A DNA stretch of 64,000 nucleotides from Rudanella lutea DSM 19387 (GCF_000383955.1 NZ_KB913013.1:3801694-3865693), one strand, 5' to 3'. Shown: positions 23,511 through 33,378, counted from the stretch's first letter. Numbers and translations are program-made. The notes: generated from the sequence alone by a model not told the origin.

Positions 23511-25979
23511 ATGAATTTACTTCTTCGGCTTTGTCTGACGGCGGGCCTTCTCTGGCTTGGCCTTAACTTGCCCCAATACACTATTGCTCAATCGACTACG
23601 CCAGCCGGTAACGCGGTGCTGAATGGTCTGGTGACCGATCAGAAAACCCGTGAACCGCTCATCGGGGCTACCATCTACATCCCATCCCTGCAAAAAGGAG
23701 CGGCAACCGATACGCTCGGCCGGTTTCGGTTGCCGGGCTTGCCTATAGGGCCGTTGTCGGTGGAGGTGCGGTTGGTGGGCTATAAAACACTCACCCGCCG
23801 GGTGCAGCTCTCGGCCGATAGCACCCGGTTCGATTTCATGCTGGCTACCGAGGCTACTCAACTGAATGAAGTGGTGGTCACCGGCCTCACAACGGGCTCT
23901 ACCGTGAAAGAGAGCCCTATCCCAATCATGACGTACTCGAAAATGCAGTGGCTTCAAACAGCCTCGACCAACCTGGTCGATGCAGTGGTGAAACTGCCCG
24001 GTATGTCGCAAATTTCGACGGGTGTAGGTCTGTCGAAACCCGTAATTCGGGGCTTGGGTTTCAACCGGGTTATCACCGTGCACGACGGCGTGCGGCAGGA
24101 AGACAATCAGTGGGGCGAAGAACACGCTCTGCAAATTGATGAGTACTCGATTGATCGCTACGAGATTATCAAAGGAGCTGGGAGTTTGCTGTACGGTTCC
24201 GACGGGCTGGGCGGGGTTATGAGCCTGATCTCGGCACGCCCCCCGCAGCCGGGCGTAACACAGGGGCAAATCATGACCAACTACCAGAGCAACAACGGGA
24301 TGCTTGGACTCTCAGCCATGATGGAAACCACGGGTCAGAAAGGGTTGTACGCCCGGTTGCGGGTGAGCGGCAAAAGCGCAGGCAACTACCGCAACCGTTT
24401 CGACGGGCGGGTGTACGGCTCAGCGTACCGCGAGATGGACGTAAACGGGGCCGTTGGCATCAGCCGGAAATGGGGCTATTCACAACTCAACTTCTCCAAC
24501 TGGCACCAGGACATTAACATCGTAACGGGCGAGCGCGACCGTACCGGCCGGTTTGTGAAACTGGTGCGGGTCAACGACACCACCGAAGATGTAGCGCCCG
24601 TGACGGATGCCGAGTTGCGGAGCCGCGCCATTAATCCGGCCAATTACCAGAATCTGAATCACGCCAAGCTGTCGTGGAATACCTTTGCCCGGCTAGGTCG
24701 GGGCAACCTGTCGGCGGTGGTGAGCTACAGCCAAAACCGGCGGCAGGAGTTTGCCAGTACACTCACGCCCGGCCAGCCAGCGCTGTATTTCTTCCTGCAA
24801 AATGTGTATTACGACCTGAAGTATTTCATGGACGCCCGCAACGGCTGGGAATTTACCGTGGGTACAAGCGGGCTGTGGCAGAAAAACCAGAACCGGGGCC
24901 TCGAAGTGCTGTACCCCGGTTATCAATCGCTCGACAACGGGGTGGTGGCCTTTTTTCAGAAAAAAACCGACCGACTCACGGTCAATGGTGGGGTGCGGGT
25001 GGATGTGCGCCGGATGCAGATCAACCCGCTCTACGTGGATGAGTCGGGCGCGTTTACCGAAACCAATGGCACCAACCGGGCGGTGCGGTTTGCGGGTTTA
25101 GACAAAACCTACGCCAACCCAACGGCGAGCCTGGGGGCTTCGTATGCTCTTACGCCCAAACTGACCATAAAAGCCAATTTGGCGCGGGGGTTCCGGGCGC
25201 CCACAACCCCCGAACTGTCGGCCAATGGCGAACATGCCGGTACATTCCGGTATGAAATTGGTAACCCCAACCTGAAGTCCGAAACATCATTCCAGAGCGA
25301 TTTGGGCGTAGTTTACGAAACCCCGGAGCTTTCCATTACGGCGAGTCTGTTCCGCAATGGGATTCAAAACTACACCTATTCCGAAAAGGTATTGAACCGG
25401 ATGGGGCAAGACTCTATTGTGGACCCCGCCCGGCCGATCCTGACCTATCGTTACGTGCAGGGCAACGCCGTTCTGTACGGGGCCGAGGCCCAGCTGGTGT
25501 ACAATCCGGCAGGGGCCAAATGGCTCCATTTGTCGGGAACGTACTCGCTGGTTCGTTCGCGAAATTTATCGGCTCAGGGCGATTCGGCCCGGTATCTGCC
25601 GTTCTTGCCGCCCCCGCGTACCATTGTACAGGCCAAGCTAACCCGGGCCGAACTGGGGCGCTCCTTACGAAATGCGTATGCGCAAACCGAAATCGAGTAT
25701 AATCAGGCACAGAATAGGGCATTATTAGCGTTCGGAACCGAAACGCCAACGCCTGCTTTTACGTTATGGAATGTAGGAGCTGGTGCCGACGTGGTAGGGA
25801 AAGACGGTCAAACCCGATTTTCGGTGTATCTGTCGATCAATAACCTGCTCGACCGTGCGTACCAAAGCCATCAGAATCGGTTGAAATATTTCGGGGAAAA
25901 CCCGGCGACCGGTCGGCTTGGGGTATTCAATATGGGTCGAAACGCCAGCCTGAAAGTGGTGGTGCCACTTCGCTTCTAA
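23511..25979 (+). CDS. TonB-dependent outer-membrane receptor, ZnuD-like
   Basis: An 822-residue outer-membrane protein. There is a signal peptide (1-26), a carboxypeptidase-regulatory-like domain (about 35-118, GLVTDQKTREPLIGATIYI), a plug (about 125-245) and a 22-strand barrel ending in an aromatic (VVPLRF). The plug motif HDGVRQEDNQWGEEHALQID near residue 200 resembles the DG-R...WGDEH-ID stretch of zinc receptor ZnuD, so the substrate is likely a metal or metal complex. The preceding gene encodes a His-rich membrane protein. The stop codon is the first triplet of a heptamer palindrome. Confidence 0.88.
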   Translation: MNLLLRLCLTAGLLWLGLNLPQYTIAQSTTPAGNAVLNGLVTDQKTREPLIGATIYIPSLQKGAATDTLGRFRLPGLPIGPLSVEVRLVGYKTLTRRVQLSADSTRFDFMLATEATQLNEVVVTGLTTGSTVKESPIPIMTYSKMQWLQTASTNLVDAVVKLPGMSQISTGVGLSKPVIRGLGFNRVITVHDGVRQEDNQWGEEHALQIDEYSIDRYEIIKGAGSLLYGSDGLGGVMSLISARPPQPGVTQGQIMTNYQSNNGMLGLSAMMETTGQKGLYARLRVSGKSAGNYRNRFDGRVYGSAYREMDVNGAVGISRKWGYSQLNFSNWHQDINIVTGERDRTGRFVKLVRVNDTTEDVAPVTDAELRSRAINPANYQNLNHAKLSWNTFARLGRGNLSAVVSYSQNRRQEFASTLTPGQPALYFFLQNVYYDLKYFMDARNGWEFTVGTSGLWQKNQNRGLEVLYPGYQSLDNGVVAFFQKKTDRLTVNGGVRVDVRRMQINPLYVDESGAFTETNGTNRAVRFAGLDKTYANPTASLGASYALTPKLTIKANLARGFRAPTTPELSANGEHAGTFRYEIGNPNLKSETSFQSDLGVVYETPELSITASLFRNGIQNYTYSEKVLNRMGQDSIVDPARPILTYRYVQGNAVLYGAEAQLVYNPAGAKWLHLSGTYSLVRSRNLSAQGDSARYLPFLPPPRTIVQAKLTRAELGRSLRNAYAQTEIEYNQAQNRALLAFGTETPTPAFTLWNVGAGADVVGKDGQTRFSVYLSINNLLDRAYQSHQNRLKYFGENPATGRLGVFNMGRNASLKVVVPLRF

Positions 25980-26078
25980 TGGATAATGTGTAATGTATAA
26001 TGAATAGTGGAGCGTTTTCGGCGCTATTGCCATCATTACTCATTATTCATTGTACATTACTCATTATACATTACGCCC
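25977..26078 (+). repeat. Heptamer-based palindrome between TonB receptor gene and mutL
   Basis: Left arm reads TAATGGA-TAATGTG-TAATGTA-TAATGAA-TAGTGGA from 25977, so the first TAA is the receptor gene's stop codon. Right arm 26032-26076 is the complement of the same heptamers and ends 2 bp before the mutL ATG. Confidence 0.88.
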
Positions 26079-28166
26079 ATGCATAACGTCATACAGCTTC
26101 TACCCGACTCGATTGCCAACCAGATTGCCGCTGGTGAGGTGGTACAGCGGCCCGCGTCGGTGGTGAAAGAGTTGCTTGAAAACTCGGTAGATGCCGGTGC
26201 CAAATCAGTGCAGTTGGTTGTGCGGGATGCCGGCCGTACGCTGGTGCAGGTGATCGACGACGGGGCGGGTATGACTGAGACCGACGCCCGCATGAGTTTC
26301 GAGCGGCACGCAACGTCCAAGATTCGCTCGTCTGACGACCTGTTTCGGATCAAAACGATGGGGTTTCGGGGCGAAGCGCTGGCGTCGATTGCGGCTGTAG
26401 CCCAGGTTGAAATGCGCACCCGCCGGGCCGCCGAAGAACTGGGTACACTGGTTCGGATTGAAGGCTCGGAGATCAAGGCGCAGGAGCAGATTTCGTGTTT
26501 GCCGGGTACCAATCTGCTGGTGAAAAATTTGTTTTTCAACGTACCCGCCCGGCGCAACTTTCTGAAGTCGAACTCGGTGGAGATGCGGCATATTCTGGAT
26601 GAGTTTCAGCGCGTGGCGCTGGCCCACCCGGAGGTGGCTTTTTCGTTGTTTCAGGACGACCGCGAAGTGTTTAACCTGCCGTCGGGTAAGCTTAGCCGCC
26701 GAATTGTCGATATGTTTGGCAAAGGCTACCGCGATCAAATGGCGTACTGCGAAGAGCAAACGCCCTACGTGACCGTGCGCGGCTACATTGGCAAGCCCGA
26801 ATCGGCCAAGAAAACCCGCAACGAGCAGTATTTTTTCGTAAACAACCGGTTCATCAAGCACAATTACCTGCATCATGCCGTGCTGGGCGCTTACGAAGGC
26901 ACCCTGCCCGATAATTACCACCCGTTCTATGTTCTTTTCATCGATATCGACCCTTCGCATATCGACATCAATATCCACCCCACCAAAACCGAAATTAAGT
27001 TCGACGACGAGCGGTCGGTGTACGCGATCATGATGGCGGCCGTCCGGAAGGCCATGGGGGTGTACAATCTCTCACCCTCGCTCGATTTCGACTCCAACGT
27101 CAATTTTCTGAGCAGTCAGAACAGCGCCCGCGACCGTCGGGGGGCCGACGCTGCCGACAAACCAGGTTCTGACCTGCCGCGCCCCGTGATGCCCGCCTGG
27201 GCGAGCGGAGGGCTGGGGCACACGACCGCACGCGAGACCAATGCCCCCGACAAACCCCTGTCAGCTCCCCGGTTCGATCAGTTTCCGCCGGGTGCAAGTC
27301 AATTTGAAGCGGGCGGCCCACGAACGGGCGGGTCAATCACGGGTGGGGCTAAGGCCGATGTGGCCAAACCGCTTTCGGCCAATGCCAACCTGATTATTGA
27401 GCGGGCCCGGGCGCTGAATCGTGACGAAGCTGGTAGTGCTTCGGGGGGGCAAAGTGAGCCGGCCGAGTGGTTACCACCGGCGGTAGCCGCTCCCGCAAGC
27501 GCGGCTGGCGACACGCACGAGGCTATCGACGCCCTCACTCTGGGCAGCAAAGCCAATCAGATTCCGTTTGAGCCCGTGCCGACGCTCGAAAGCCCCAACG
27601 CGGGCGGCCAGATCATGCAGGTGCAGGGCCGGTACTTGCTGGCACCGGTGAAATCGGGCGTGCTGGTGGTCGATCAGCGCCGGGCCTACGAGCGGATTCT
27701 GTACGATCAGTTTCACGCGGCTCTGACCAAGCGCAACGGCGCGTCGCAGCAATTGCTGTTTCCCAAAACGGTAAGCGTTTCGGCGGTCGACTACCAACTG
27801 GCCATCGACCTGCGCGACGAGCTGACGGGCGTAGGGTTCCAGTTCGATGAGCTGGGGGCCAACACCTTTGTGCTGCGGGGCATACCTGCCCTGACCCCCG
27901 GCGAAAACGAAGAAGAACTTTTTTCGAACCTGCTGGCGCAACTCCGGGCCGATACCGGTCGTCTTAAACTCGAACGGTCAGAGGCTCTGGCGCGGTCGTT
28001 GGCCCGGCGGTCGGCGTTGCGGCATCAGAACCGGCTGAGTGATCTGGAAAGCAAAGCCCTGATCGATCAATTATTCGCATCGAGTACGCCCGGTTACACA
28101 CCCACCGGCGAACCGATCACGACCGTACTGACGTTGGATAAAATTCAGGGACTTTTTAAACTATAA
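26079..28166 (+). CDS. mutL: DNA mismatch repair protein MutL
   Basis: A 695-residue GHKL ATPase that links MutS to downstream repair. The N-terminal ATPase holds IANQIAAGEVVQRPASVVKE, DAGAKSVQL, DDGAGM and TMGFRGEALASI. An NNRFIKHNYLH block and a transducer domain follow. Residues about 345-505 are a low-complexity linker. In the C-terminal domain the endonuclease motif DQHAxxExxxxE reads DQRRAYERILYD, and no CPHGRP is seen, so nicking activity is probably absent. An upstream in-frame ATG at 26007 would only add translated palindrome and is rejected. Confidence 0.93.
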   Translation: MHNVIQLLPDSIANQIAAGEVVQRPASVVKELLENSVDAGAKSVQLVVRDAGRTLVQVIDDGAGMTETDARMSFERHATSKIRSSDDLFRIKTMGFRGEALASIAAVAQVEMRTRRAAEELGTLVRIEGSEIKAQEQISCLPGTNLLVKNLFFNVPARRNFLKSNSVEMRHILDEFQRVALAHPEVAFSLFQDDREVFNLPSGKLSRRIVDMFGKGYRDQMAYCEEQTPYVTVRGYIGKPESAKKTRNEQYFFVNNRFIKHNYLHHAVLGAYEGTLPDNYHPFYVLFIDIDPSHIDINIHPTKTEIKFDDERSVYAIMMAAVRKAMGVYNLSPSLDFDSNVNFLSSQNSARDRRGADAADKPGSDLPRPVMPAWASGGLGHTTARETNAPDKPLSAPRFDQFPPGASQFEAGGPRTGGSITGGAKADVAKPLSANANLIIERARALNRDEAGSASGGQSEPAEWLPPAVAAPASAAGDTHEAIDALTLGSKANQIPFEPVPTLESPNAGGQIMQVQGRYLLAPVKSGVLVVDQRRAYERILYDQFHAALTKRNGASQQLLFPKTVSVSAVDYQLAIDLRDELTGVGFQFDELGANTFVLRGIPALTPGENEEELFSNLLAQLRADTGRLKLERSEALARSLARRSALRHQNRLSDLESKALIDQLFASSTPGYTPTGEPITTVLTLDKIQGLFKL

Positions 28167-28199
28167 TCGGGTTAAACACCGTAAATTGAATACTTTGAT

Positions 28200-28973
28200 A
28201 TGCTGACACCGGTAGTCCGTACCCTTATTCTGCTGAACGTATTGGCGTTTGTGTTTACCTCACAGCCAGTGATTGAACAATTCGGGCTACACTCGTTTCT
28301 GTCGGATAAGTTTCAGCCGCTGCAATTCCTGACGCACATGTTTCTGCACGCGGGCTTCGGGCACATATTCAGCAACATGATCGGGTTGTTTGTGTTTGGG
28401 CCCATGCTGGAGCGCGTCTGGGGCTCCCGGCGGTTTTTGTTTTTTTATATGTTCTGCGGTCTGGGAGCAGCCCTGCTGTATCTCGGTGTTAACTATTACG
28501 AAATGAGTCGGGTGTACGCTTTGGTCGAAGAGTACCGGGCCAACCCAACACCCGACGCATTCTGGGGATTTGTGGAGAGTCAGGCCAGCGCGGCTTACGA
28601 TCAGTTGGAAGGATTTATTGATGCGTACACGAAAAATCCGGACAATCAATCCTTTCAACGACAGAGTCTTAGCTTTGTCAATGGGCGCTGGGAGCGTTTG
28701 ATTGATTCGCCCATGGTGGGGGCTTCGGGGGCTATTTTTGGGGTCATTATGGCGTTTGGCCTGTTGTTTCCAAACACTGAGTTGCTTTTGTTGTTTCCAC
28801 CTATACCGGTCAAGGCAAAGTATCTCGTTCTGTTCTACGGAGCCTATGAGGTGTACTCGGGTTTGTATCAGGCCCAGTCCGACAACGTGGCCCACTTTGC
28901 GCATATCGGCGGCATGTTGTTTGCGTTCATATTGGTGAAATACTGGGGTTCTCAACGAAAAATGTTTTTTTGA
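28200..28973 (+). CDS. Rhomboid family intramembrane serine protease
   Basis: A 257-residue polytopic protein. HMFLHAGFGHIFSNMIGLFVFGPMLE is a run matching the helix-2 region, MVGASGAIFGV holds the catalytic Ser (GxSG), and VAHFAHIGGMLFAFIL the catalytic His. A long loop of about 75 residues between helices 3 and 4 is typical of Bacteroidota members. It would cut single-pass membrane substrates in the bilayer. It overlaps almost directly with a second rhomboid gene downstream, and mutL ends 33 bp upstream. Confidence 0.93.
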   Translation: MLTPVVRTLILLNVLAFVFTSQPVIEQFGLHSFLSDKFQPLQFLTHMFLHAGFGHIFSNMIGLFVFGPMLERVWGSRRFLFFYMFCGLGAALLYLGVNYYEMSRVYALVEEYRANPTPDAFWGFVESQASAAYDQLEGFIDAYTKNPDNQSFQRQSLSFVNGRWERLIDSPMVGASGAIFGVIMAFGLLFPNTELLLLFPPIPVKAKYLVLFYGAYEVYSGLYQAQSDNVAHFAHIGGMLFAFILVKYWGSQRKMFF

Positions 28974-28976
28974 GTG

Positions 28977-29906
28977 ATGAGCGGGTTACTTGACGATTTC
29001 CGGTCTGAATTTTCGAAGCCCAACAACACGTTGGCGCAACTGATATTAGTCAACGTCGTGGTTTTTCTGACGTTGCTGATTCTGTATCTTGTATTTACGG
29101 TATCCGAATCGCCTGCGTACTACAGCAAAGTAGTCGAGCAGCTGACGATTCCGGCTAGTGCCGCTGAGTTCATACGCCGTCCCTGGACGCTGATTACCTA
29201 CTTCTTTACCCACGAGAAGCCGTTTCATATTCTATTCAATATGTTGGGCCTGTACTGGTTCGGGCGTTTGGTGGATGAATACCTGGGGGCGCGTCGGTTG
29301 CTGGGGTTGTATGTGCTGGGCGGTATTGCCGGTGGTTTGCTGTATCTGGCCATGTTTAATCTGGTGCCGTACTTTGTGCAGCGCTCAGGTGGTGTGTATA
29401 TGCTGGGCTCATCGGGCGCGTTTTTCTCGGTGGCTGTTGGTGCGGCTACGCTCTTGCCCAACTACTCGTTTCACCTGCTGTTCTTCGGCCCGGTTCGGAT
29501 TAAGTACATTGTGTTTTTTCTGATTGTACTGTCGTTGGCAAACTCACTCGGACCCAACTCGGGTGGTGAACTGGCGCACCTGGGCGGAGCCGTGATGGGC
29601 TTTTTCTTTATCAAACTGCTTCAGAACGGCACCGATCTTGGTCGTCCAATTTACTGGCTCATGGATGGCTGGCAGTCGCTGACCCGCCCCAAGCCCGCCG
29701 TGAAGGTGTCGTACCGGCAGCGGAGCAATGCCAACGCCAACGCCAGTACCTACGCTGCGGCCGGCGCAAGTCCCGGAAACGCGTCGGTGTCGATGCCTGA
29801 TCAGGACGAAATTGACGCTATTCTGGACAAGATTTCGCGTTCGGGCTACGAGAGCCTGTCGCGCGAAGAAAAACAGAAACTGTTCCGCGCCAGTCAGCGG
29901 AGTTAG
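28977..29906 (+). CDS. Second rhomboid family protein
   Basis: A 309-residue rhomboid with catalytic Ser in MLGSSGAFFSVAVG and His in GELAHLGGAVMGFFF. The N-terminal region has FHILFNMLGLYWFGRLVDEYLG, the expected helix-2 motif. A cytoplasmic C-terminal tail of about 90 residues is rich in Ala/Asn/Ser and ends in a short helix (EIDAILDKISRSGYESLSREE), a tail common to Bacteroidota rhomboids. The first gene's stop lies 3 bp before this ATG; a GTG at 28974 is an alternative. The tandem arrangement suggests duplication and co-expression. Confidence 0.92.
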   Translation: MSGLLDDFRSEFSKPNNTLAQLILVNVVVFLTLLILYLVFTVSESPAYYSKVVEQLTIPASAAEFIRRPWTLITYFFTHEKPFHILFNMLGLYWFGRLVDEYLGARRLLGLYVLGGIAGGLLYLAMFNLVPYFVQRSGGVYMLGSSGAFFSVAVGAATLLPNYSFHLLFFGPVRIKYIVFFLIVLSLANSLGPNSGGELAHLGGAVMGFFFIKLLQNGTDLGRPIYWLMDGWQSLTRPKPAVKVSYRQRSNANANASTYAAAGASPGNASVSMPDQDEIDAILDKISRSGYESLSREEKQKLFRASQRS

Positions 29907-30101
29907 ATCGGTTGGCAGCAGATTGGGTGGCTCAGGTACACAGGCCCGGTTGCCCGTGTCTGACTGCCCGACAGTGCTACTATTCGTTTTGTCCTATTTT
30001 CGTCCTACCTTCGCATTGTGTTTTAATCGCTACGGACAAACAGGCGTGAACATTATTCAGGCCCGTTTGTTGTTGTAACACAACGATTTTGACGATCAAC
30101 C

Positions 30102-32036
30102 ATGCTGATTACCCCCGGCAACTTACTCGCTACCATCAACACGCCCGCCGATCTCCGTCGGTTCGATAAGACAGAACTCCCTAAGGTTTGCGACCAGCTT
30201 CGTCAGTTTATCATCGATAACGTATCGGTTTATGGAGGGCACTTCGGGGCCAGCCTCGGCGTGGTTGAACTGACAGTAGCACTTCATTATGTCTTCAATA
30301 CGCCTGACGATCAGCTGGTTTGGGATGTGGGTCATCAGGCCTACGGCCACAAGATCCTAACTGGTCGGCGCGACGTTTTTCATACCAACCGGTTCTACAA
30401 AGGCATTTCGGGTTTTCCCAAGCGCAAAGAGAGCGAGTACGACACCTTTGGCGTAGGCCACTCGTCGACGTCTATTTCAGCCGCTTTGGGTATGGCCGTT
30501 GCGTCGAAGCTGGAGGGTAACCCCCTGCGGCAGCACATTGCCGTTATTGGCGATGGCTCGATGACGGCTGGCGAAGCGTTTGAAGGGATGAATCACGCGG
30601 GGGCTACCGATGCCAACCTGCTCATTGTGTTGAACGACAACAACATGAGCATCGACCCCAATGTGGGGGCCCTGCGCGAATACCTGACCGACATCACCAC
30701 TTCGCAAACCTACAATAAGGTAAAGGGCGAGATCTGGAACCTGCTCGGCAAAATGGACAAGCTGGGCAAAACCGCTCAGGAGTTGGTGTCGCAGATTCAA
30801 ACGGGCATCAAAGGTTCTCTGCTTGAGCAAAGTAACCTGTTTGAGTCGCTCAACCTGCGGTATTTCGGTCCAATTGATGGACACGACATCGACCACCTGA
30901 CGAGTGTGCTCGAAGACCTTAAGCAAATTCCCGGCCCCAAGCTGTTGCACGTGCTGACGGTGAAAGGTAAGGGATATGGCCCCGCCGAAAAAGATCAGAC
31001 CAAGTGGCACGCGCCCGGTTTGTTCGACAAGGTCACGGGCGAAATCAAGAAAAAAGTGTACGACAGCCCGCAGCCGCCTAAGTATCAGGATGTGTTTGGG
31101 CATACGCTCGTTGAGCTGGCCGAGCAAAACGCCAAAGTGGTGGGCGTTACCCCGGCTATGCCTTCAGGTTCGTCGATGAATATCATGATGAAGGCCATGC
31201 CCGACCGGGCCTTCGATGTGGGCATTGCCGAACAGCATGCCGTTACGTTCTCGGCCGGTATGGCCACCCGGGGGCAGGTGGTGTTCTGTAATATTTACTC
31301 CACGTTTATGCAGCGTGCCTACGATCAGGTGGTGCATGATGTGTGTATTCAGGAGTTGCCGGTTATTTTCTGCCTCGACCGGGCGGGTTTTGCCGGTGCC
31401 GACGGCCCTACGCACCACGGTGCTTACGACATTGCTTACATGCGTTGCGTGCCCAACATGATTGTGGCGGCCCCCATGAATGAGCAGGAGCTGCGGAACA
31501 TGATGTTTACGGCCGCTTCCGACGAGGTTCAGCAGGGCAAACGGGCGTTTACCATCCGGTATCCACGGGGCGAGGGCGTGATGCCCGCCTGGCGTACTCC
31601 GCTCGAAAAGCAGGAAATTGGCAAAGGTCGGCTAATTCAGGACGGCGAAGGCGTTGCTATCCTGACGCTGGGCCACATCGGCAATTATGCTGTAGAGGCC
31701 TCTGCTACCCTGGCGAAAGAAGGTATTCACCCGGCGCATTTCGACATGCGTTATGTGAAACCACTCGACGAGGCTTTGCTCCACCAGATCTTTACTCGTT
31801 TCGACCGGGTGCTGACTGTTGAAGATGGCTGTTTGATGGGCGGCTTCGGCTCGGCGGTGCTGGAGTTTATGGCCGAGCACGGCTATTCGGCTCATGTAAA
31901 ACGGCTCGGTATCCCCGACGCCATCATCGAACATGGCGAGCAAATCGAGTTGCACCGCGAGTGTGGCTTTGATCCTGAAGGCATTGCTTCGGCCGTGAAA
32001 GAGCTTCTGTATGCGGGGAGCAAGATTGTCATTTAA
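30102..32036 (+). CDS. dxs: 1-deoxy-D-xylulose-5-phosphate synthase
   Basis: A thiamine-diphosphate enzyme that joins pyruvate and glyceraldehyde-3-phosphate, opening the MEP isoprenoid pathway. At 644 residues it is full length. HVWD-type start VWDVGHQAYGHKILTGRRD, the TPP motif GDGSMTAGEAFEGMNHAG...NDNNMS near 150-185, the transketolase pyrimidine domain GIAEQHAVTFSAGMA (catalytic Glu) and DRAGFAGADGPTHHG are all present. A palindrome of the ACAGGAT family separates it from the aspartate kinase gene. Confidence 0.97.
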   Translation: MLITPGNLLATINTPADLRRFDKTELPKVCDQLRQFIIDNVSVYGGHFGASLGVVELTVALHYVFNTPDDQLVWDVGHQAYGHKILTGRRDVFHTNRFYKGISGFPKRKESEYDTFGVGHSSTSISAALGMAVASKLEGNPLRQHIAVIGDGSMTAGEAFEGMNHAGATDANLLIVLNDNNMSIDPNVGALREYLTDITTSQTYNKVKGEIWNLLGKMDKLGKTAQELVSQIQTGIKGSLLEQSNLFESLNLRYFGPIDGHDIDHLTSVLEDLKQIPGPKLLHVLTVKGKGYGPAEKDQTKWHAPGLFDKVTGEIKKKVYDSPQPPKYQDVFGHTLVELAEQNAKVVGVTPAMPSGSSMNIMMKAMPDRAFDVGIAEQHAVTFSAGMATRGQVVFCNIYSTFMQRAYDQVVHDVCIQELPVIFCLDRAGFAGADGPTHHGAYDIAYMRCVPNMIVAAPMNEQELRNMMFTAASDEVQQGKRAFTIRYPRGEGVMPAWRTPLEKQEIGKGRLIQDGEGVAILTLGHIGNYAVEASATLAKEGIHPAHFDMRYVKPLDEALLHQIFTRFDRVLTVEDGCLMGGFGSAVLEFMAEHGYSAHVKRLGIPDAIIEHGEQIELHRECGFDPEGIASAVKELLYAGSKIVI

Positions 32037-32048
32037 AAAAGTTCTTTT

Positions 32049-32116
32049 GACAGGATTACAGGATTAAACAGGATTTCCATTCACACGAAAATCCTGTTTA
32101 ATCCTGTAATCCTGTC
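32049..32116 (+). repeat. Perfect 28 bp palindrome, ACAGGAT octamer family, gene-free
   Basis: Arms 32049-32076 and 32089-32116 are exact reverse complements with a 12 nt loop. Each arm is built from octamer-like ACAGGATT units. It has the same sequence family as the palindrome that encloses the GxxExxY gene at 2.6-3.3 kb. It fills the dxs-lysC gap and ends 5 bp before the aspartate kinase ATG. Confidence 0.95.
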
Positions 32117-32121
32117 CATTT

Positions 32122-33378
32122 ATGACCCGAATGAAGGTTTTTAAGTTTGGCGGGGCATCCGTTAAAGACGCGGCCGGTGTTCGGAACCTGGCCCATATTC
32201 TGCGTACACAGGCCCAGCAGGGCGCTATTGTGGTGGTTTCGGCGATGGGTAAAACCACCAACGCACTCGAAGAGGTGACCCGCGCCTATGCCGATCATAA
32301 AACCGACGAAGCCCTCACCCGTTGGGCAACGGTGCAAAGCTACCACGAAGCCATCATGCGCGACCTCGCCGGTGCCGACTGGGCCCAGACGTTCCGGGGT
32401 GCTTATGGTACCTTTTTGTGGGTCGATACCGTACTGCGGCAGAAACCGTCTGGTCCGTTCGATCAGATTTATGATCAGATTGTTTCGGTCGGCGAAATTA
32501 TCTCGACCCAGATTGTGGCTGCTTACTGCGGGGCTATCTGGGCCGATGCCCGCCAACTGGTCTGTACCGATGATACTTTTCGCGAAGGCAAAGTGGATTG
32601 GGAACAGACTCAGCGTGCCATACGGGGGTTTGTCAATGGCTGTGGCGACGGTAGCCTGATTGTCACCCAGGGGTTTGTGGGGCAGGCTGCTGGTACGGGG
32701 CTCACAACCACGCTGGGCCGCGAAGGCTCCGATTACACGGCGGCTATCTTCGCGTACTGTACCGATGCCGAGAGCGTCACGATCTGGAAAGATGTACCGG
32801 GGGTACTCAATGCCGATCCGAAGTATTTCGACCAAACCGTATTACTCACCCAACTGACGTACCAGGATGCCATTGAGCTGGCCTATTACGGGGCTACGGT
32901 GATTCACCCAAAAACCATCAAGCCGCTTCAGAACAAAGGAATTCCGTTGTACGTACGGTCGTTTTTGCAGCCCGAAGCACCCGGCACGGTGATCAACGCG
33001 TCGGAAGGGCAACTGACTACCCCCTCATTTATCTTCAAGGTCAATCAGACGCTCATTTCGCTGCACCCGAAGGATTTTTCGTTTATAGCCGAAGATAACC
33101 TGAGTCAGATTTTCGGGCAGTTTGCGGCCGCCGGGATCAAAATTAATTTGATGCAAAACACCGCAATCAGCTTCTCGGTAGTAGTCGATACAAACCCCGA
33201 CCGGCTACCGGCTCTGCTCGATTTGCTCCGGCAGAACTTCCGGGTTAGCTACAATGAAGGCCTGGAGCTCATCACCATCCGCTACTACGATCAGGCCACC
33301 ATCGACCGGGTGCTGGTCGACAAAAAACTGTTGCTCGAACAAAAAAGCCGCTATACCGTGCAATTAGTAGTCAAATAA
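32122..33378 (+). CDS. lysC: Aspartate kinase (monofunctional)
   Basis: Phosphorylates aspartate, the entry to lysine, threonine and methionine. The 418-residue protein has the N-terminal KFGGASVKD, the VVVSAMGKTTNAL segment, TLGREGSDYTAAIFA (ATP/substrate loop) and a C-terminal pair of ACT domains (about 310-418). No homoserine dehydrogenase is fused. A second ATG three codons in is an equally good start. Threonine from this pathway feeds ilvA at the start of the window. Confidence 0.93.
   Translation: MTRMKVFKFGGASVKDAAGVRNLAHILRTQAQQGAIVVVSAMGKTTNALEEVTRAYADHKTDEALTRWATVQSYHEAIMRDLAGADWAQTFRGAYGTFLWVDTVLRQKPSGPFDQIYDQIVSVGEIISTQIVAAYCGAIWADARQLVCTDDTFREGKVDWEQTQRAIRGFVNGCGDGSLIVTQGFVGQAAGTGLTTTLGREGSDYTAAIFAYCTDAESVTIWKDVPGVLNADPKYFDQTVLLTQLTYQDAIELAYYGATVIHPKTIKPLQNKGIPLYVRSFLQPEAPGTVINASEGQLTTPSFIFKVNQTLISLHPKDFSFIAEDNLSQIFGQFAAAGIKINLMQNTAISFSVVVDTNPDRLPALLDLLRQNFRVSYNEGLELITIRYYDQATIDRVLVDKKLLLEQKSRYTVQLVVK

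Noticed and set aside
26007-26078. Earlier ATG for mutL
   Set aside because: It encodes only the TAATGTA palindrome arm; MutL proteins begin near the IQLLPDSIANQIAAGEV block.
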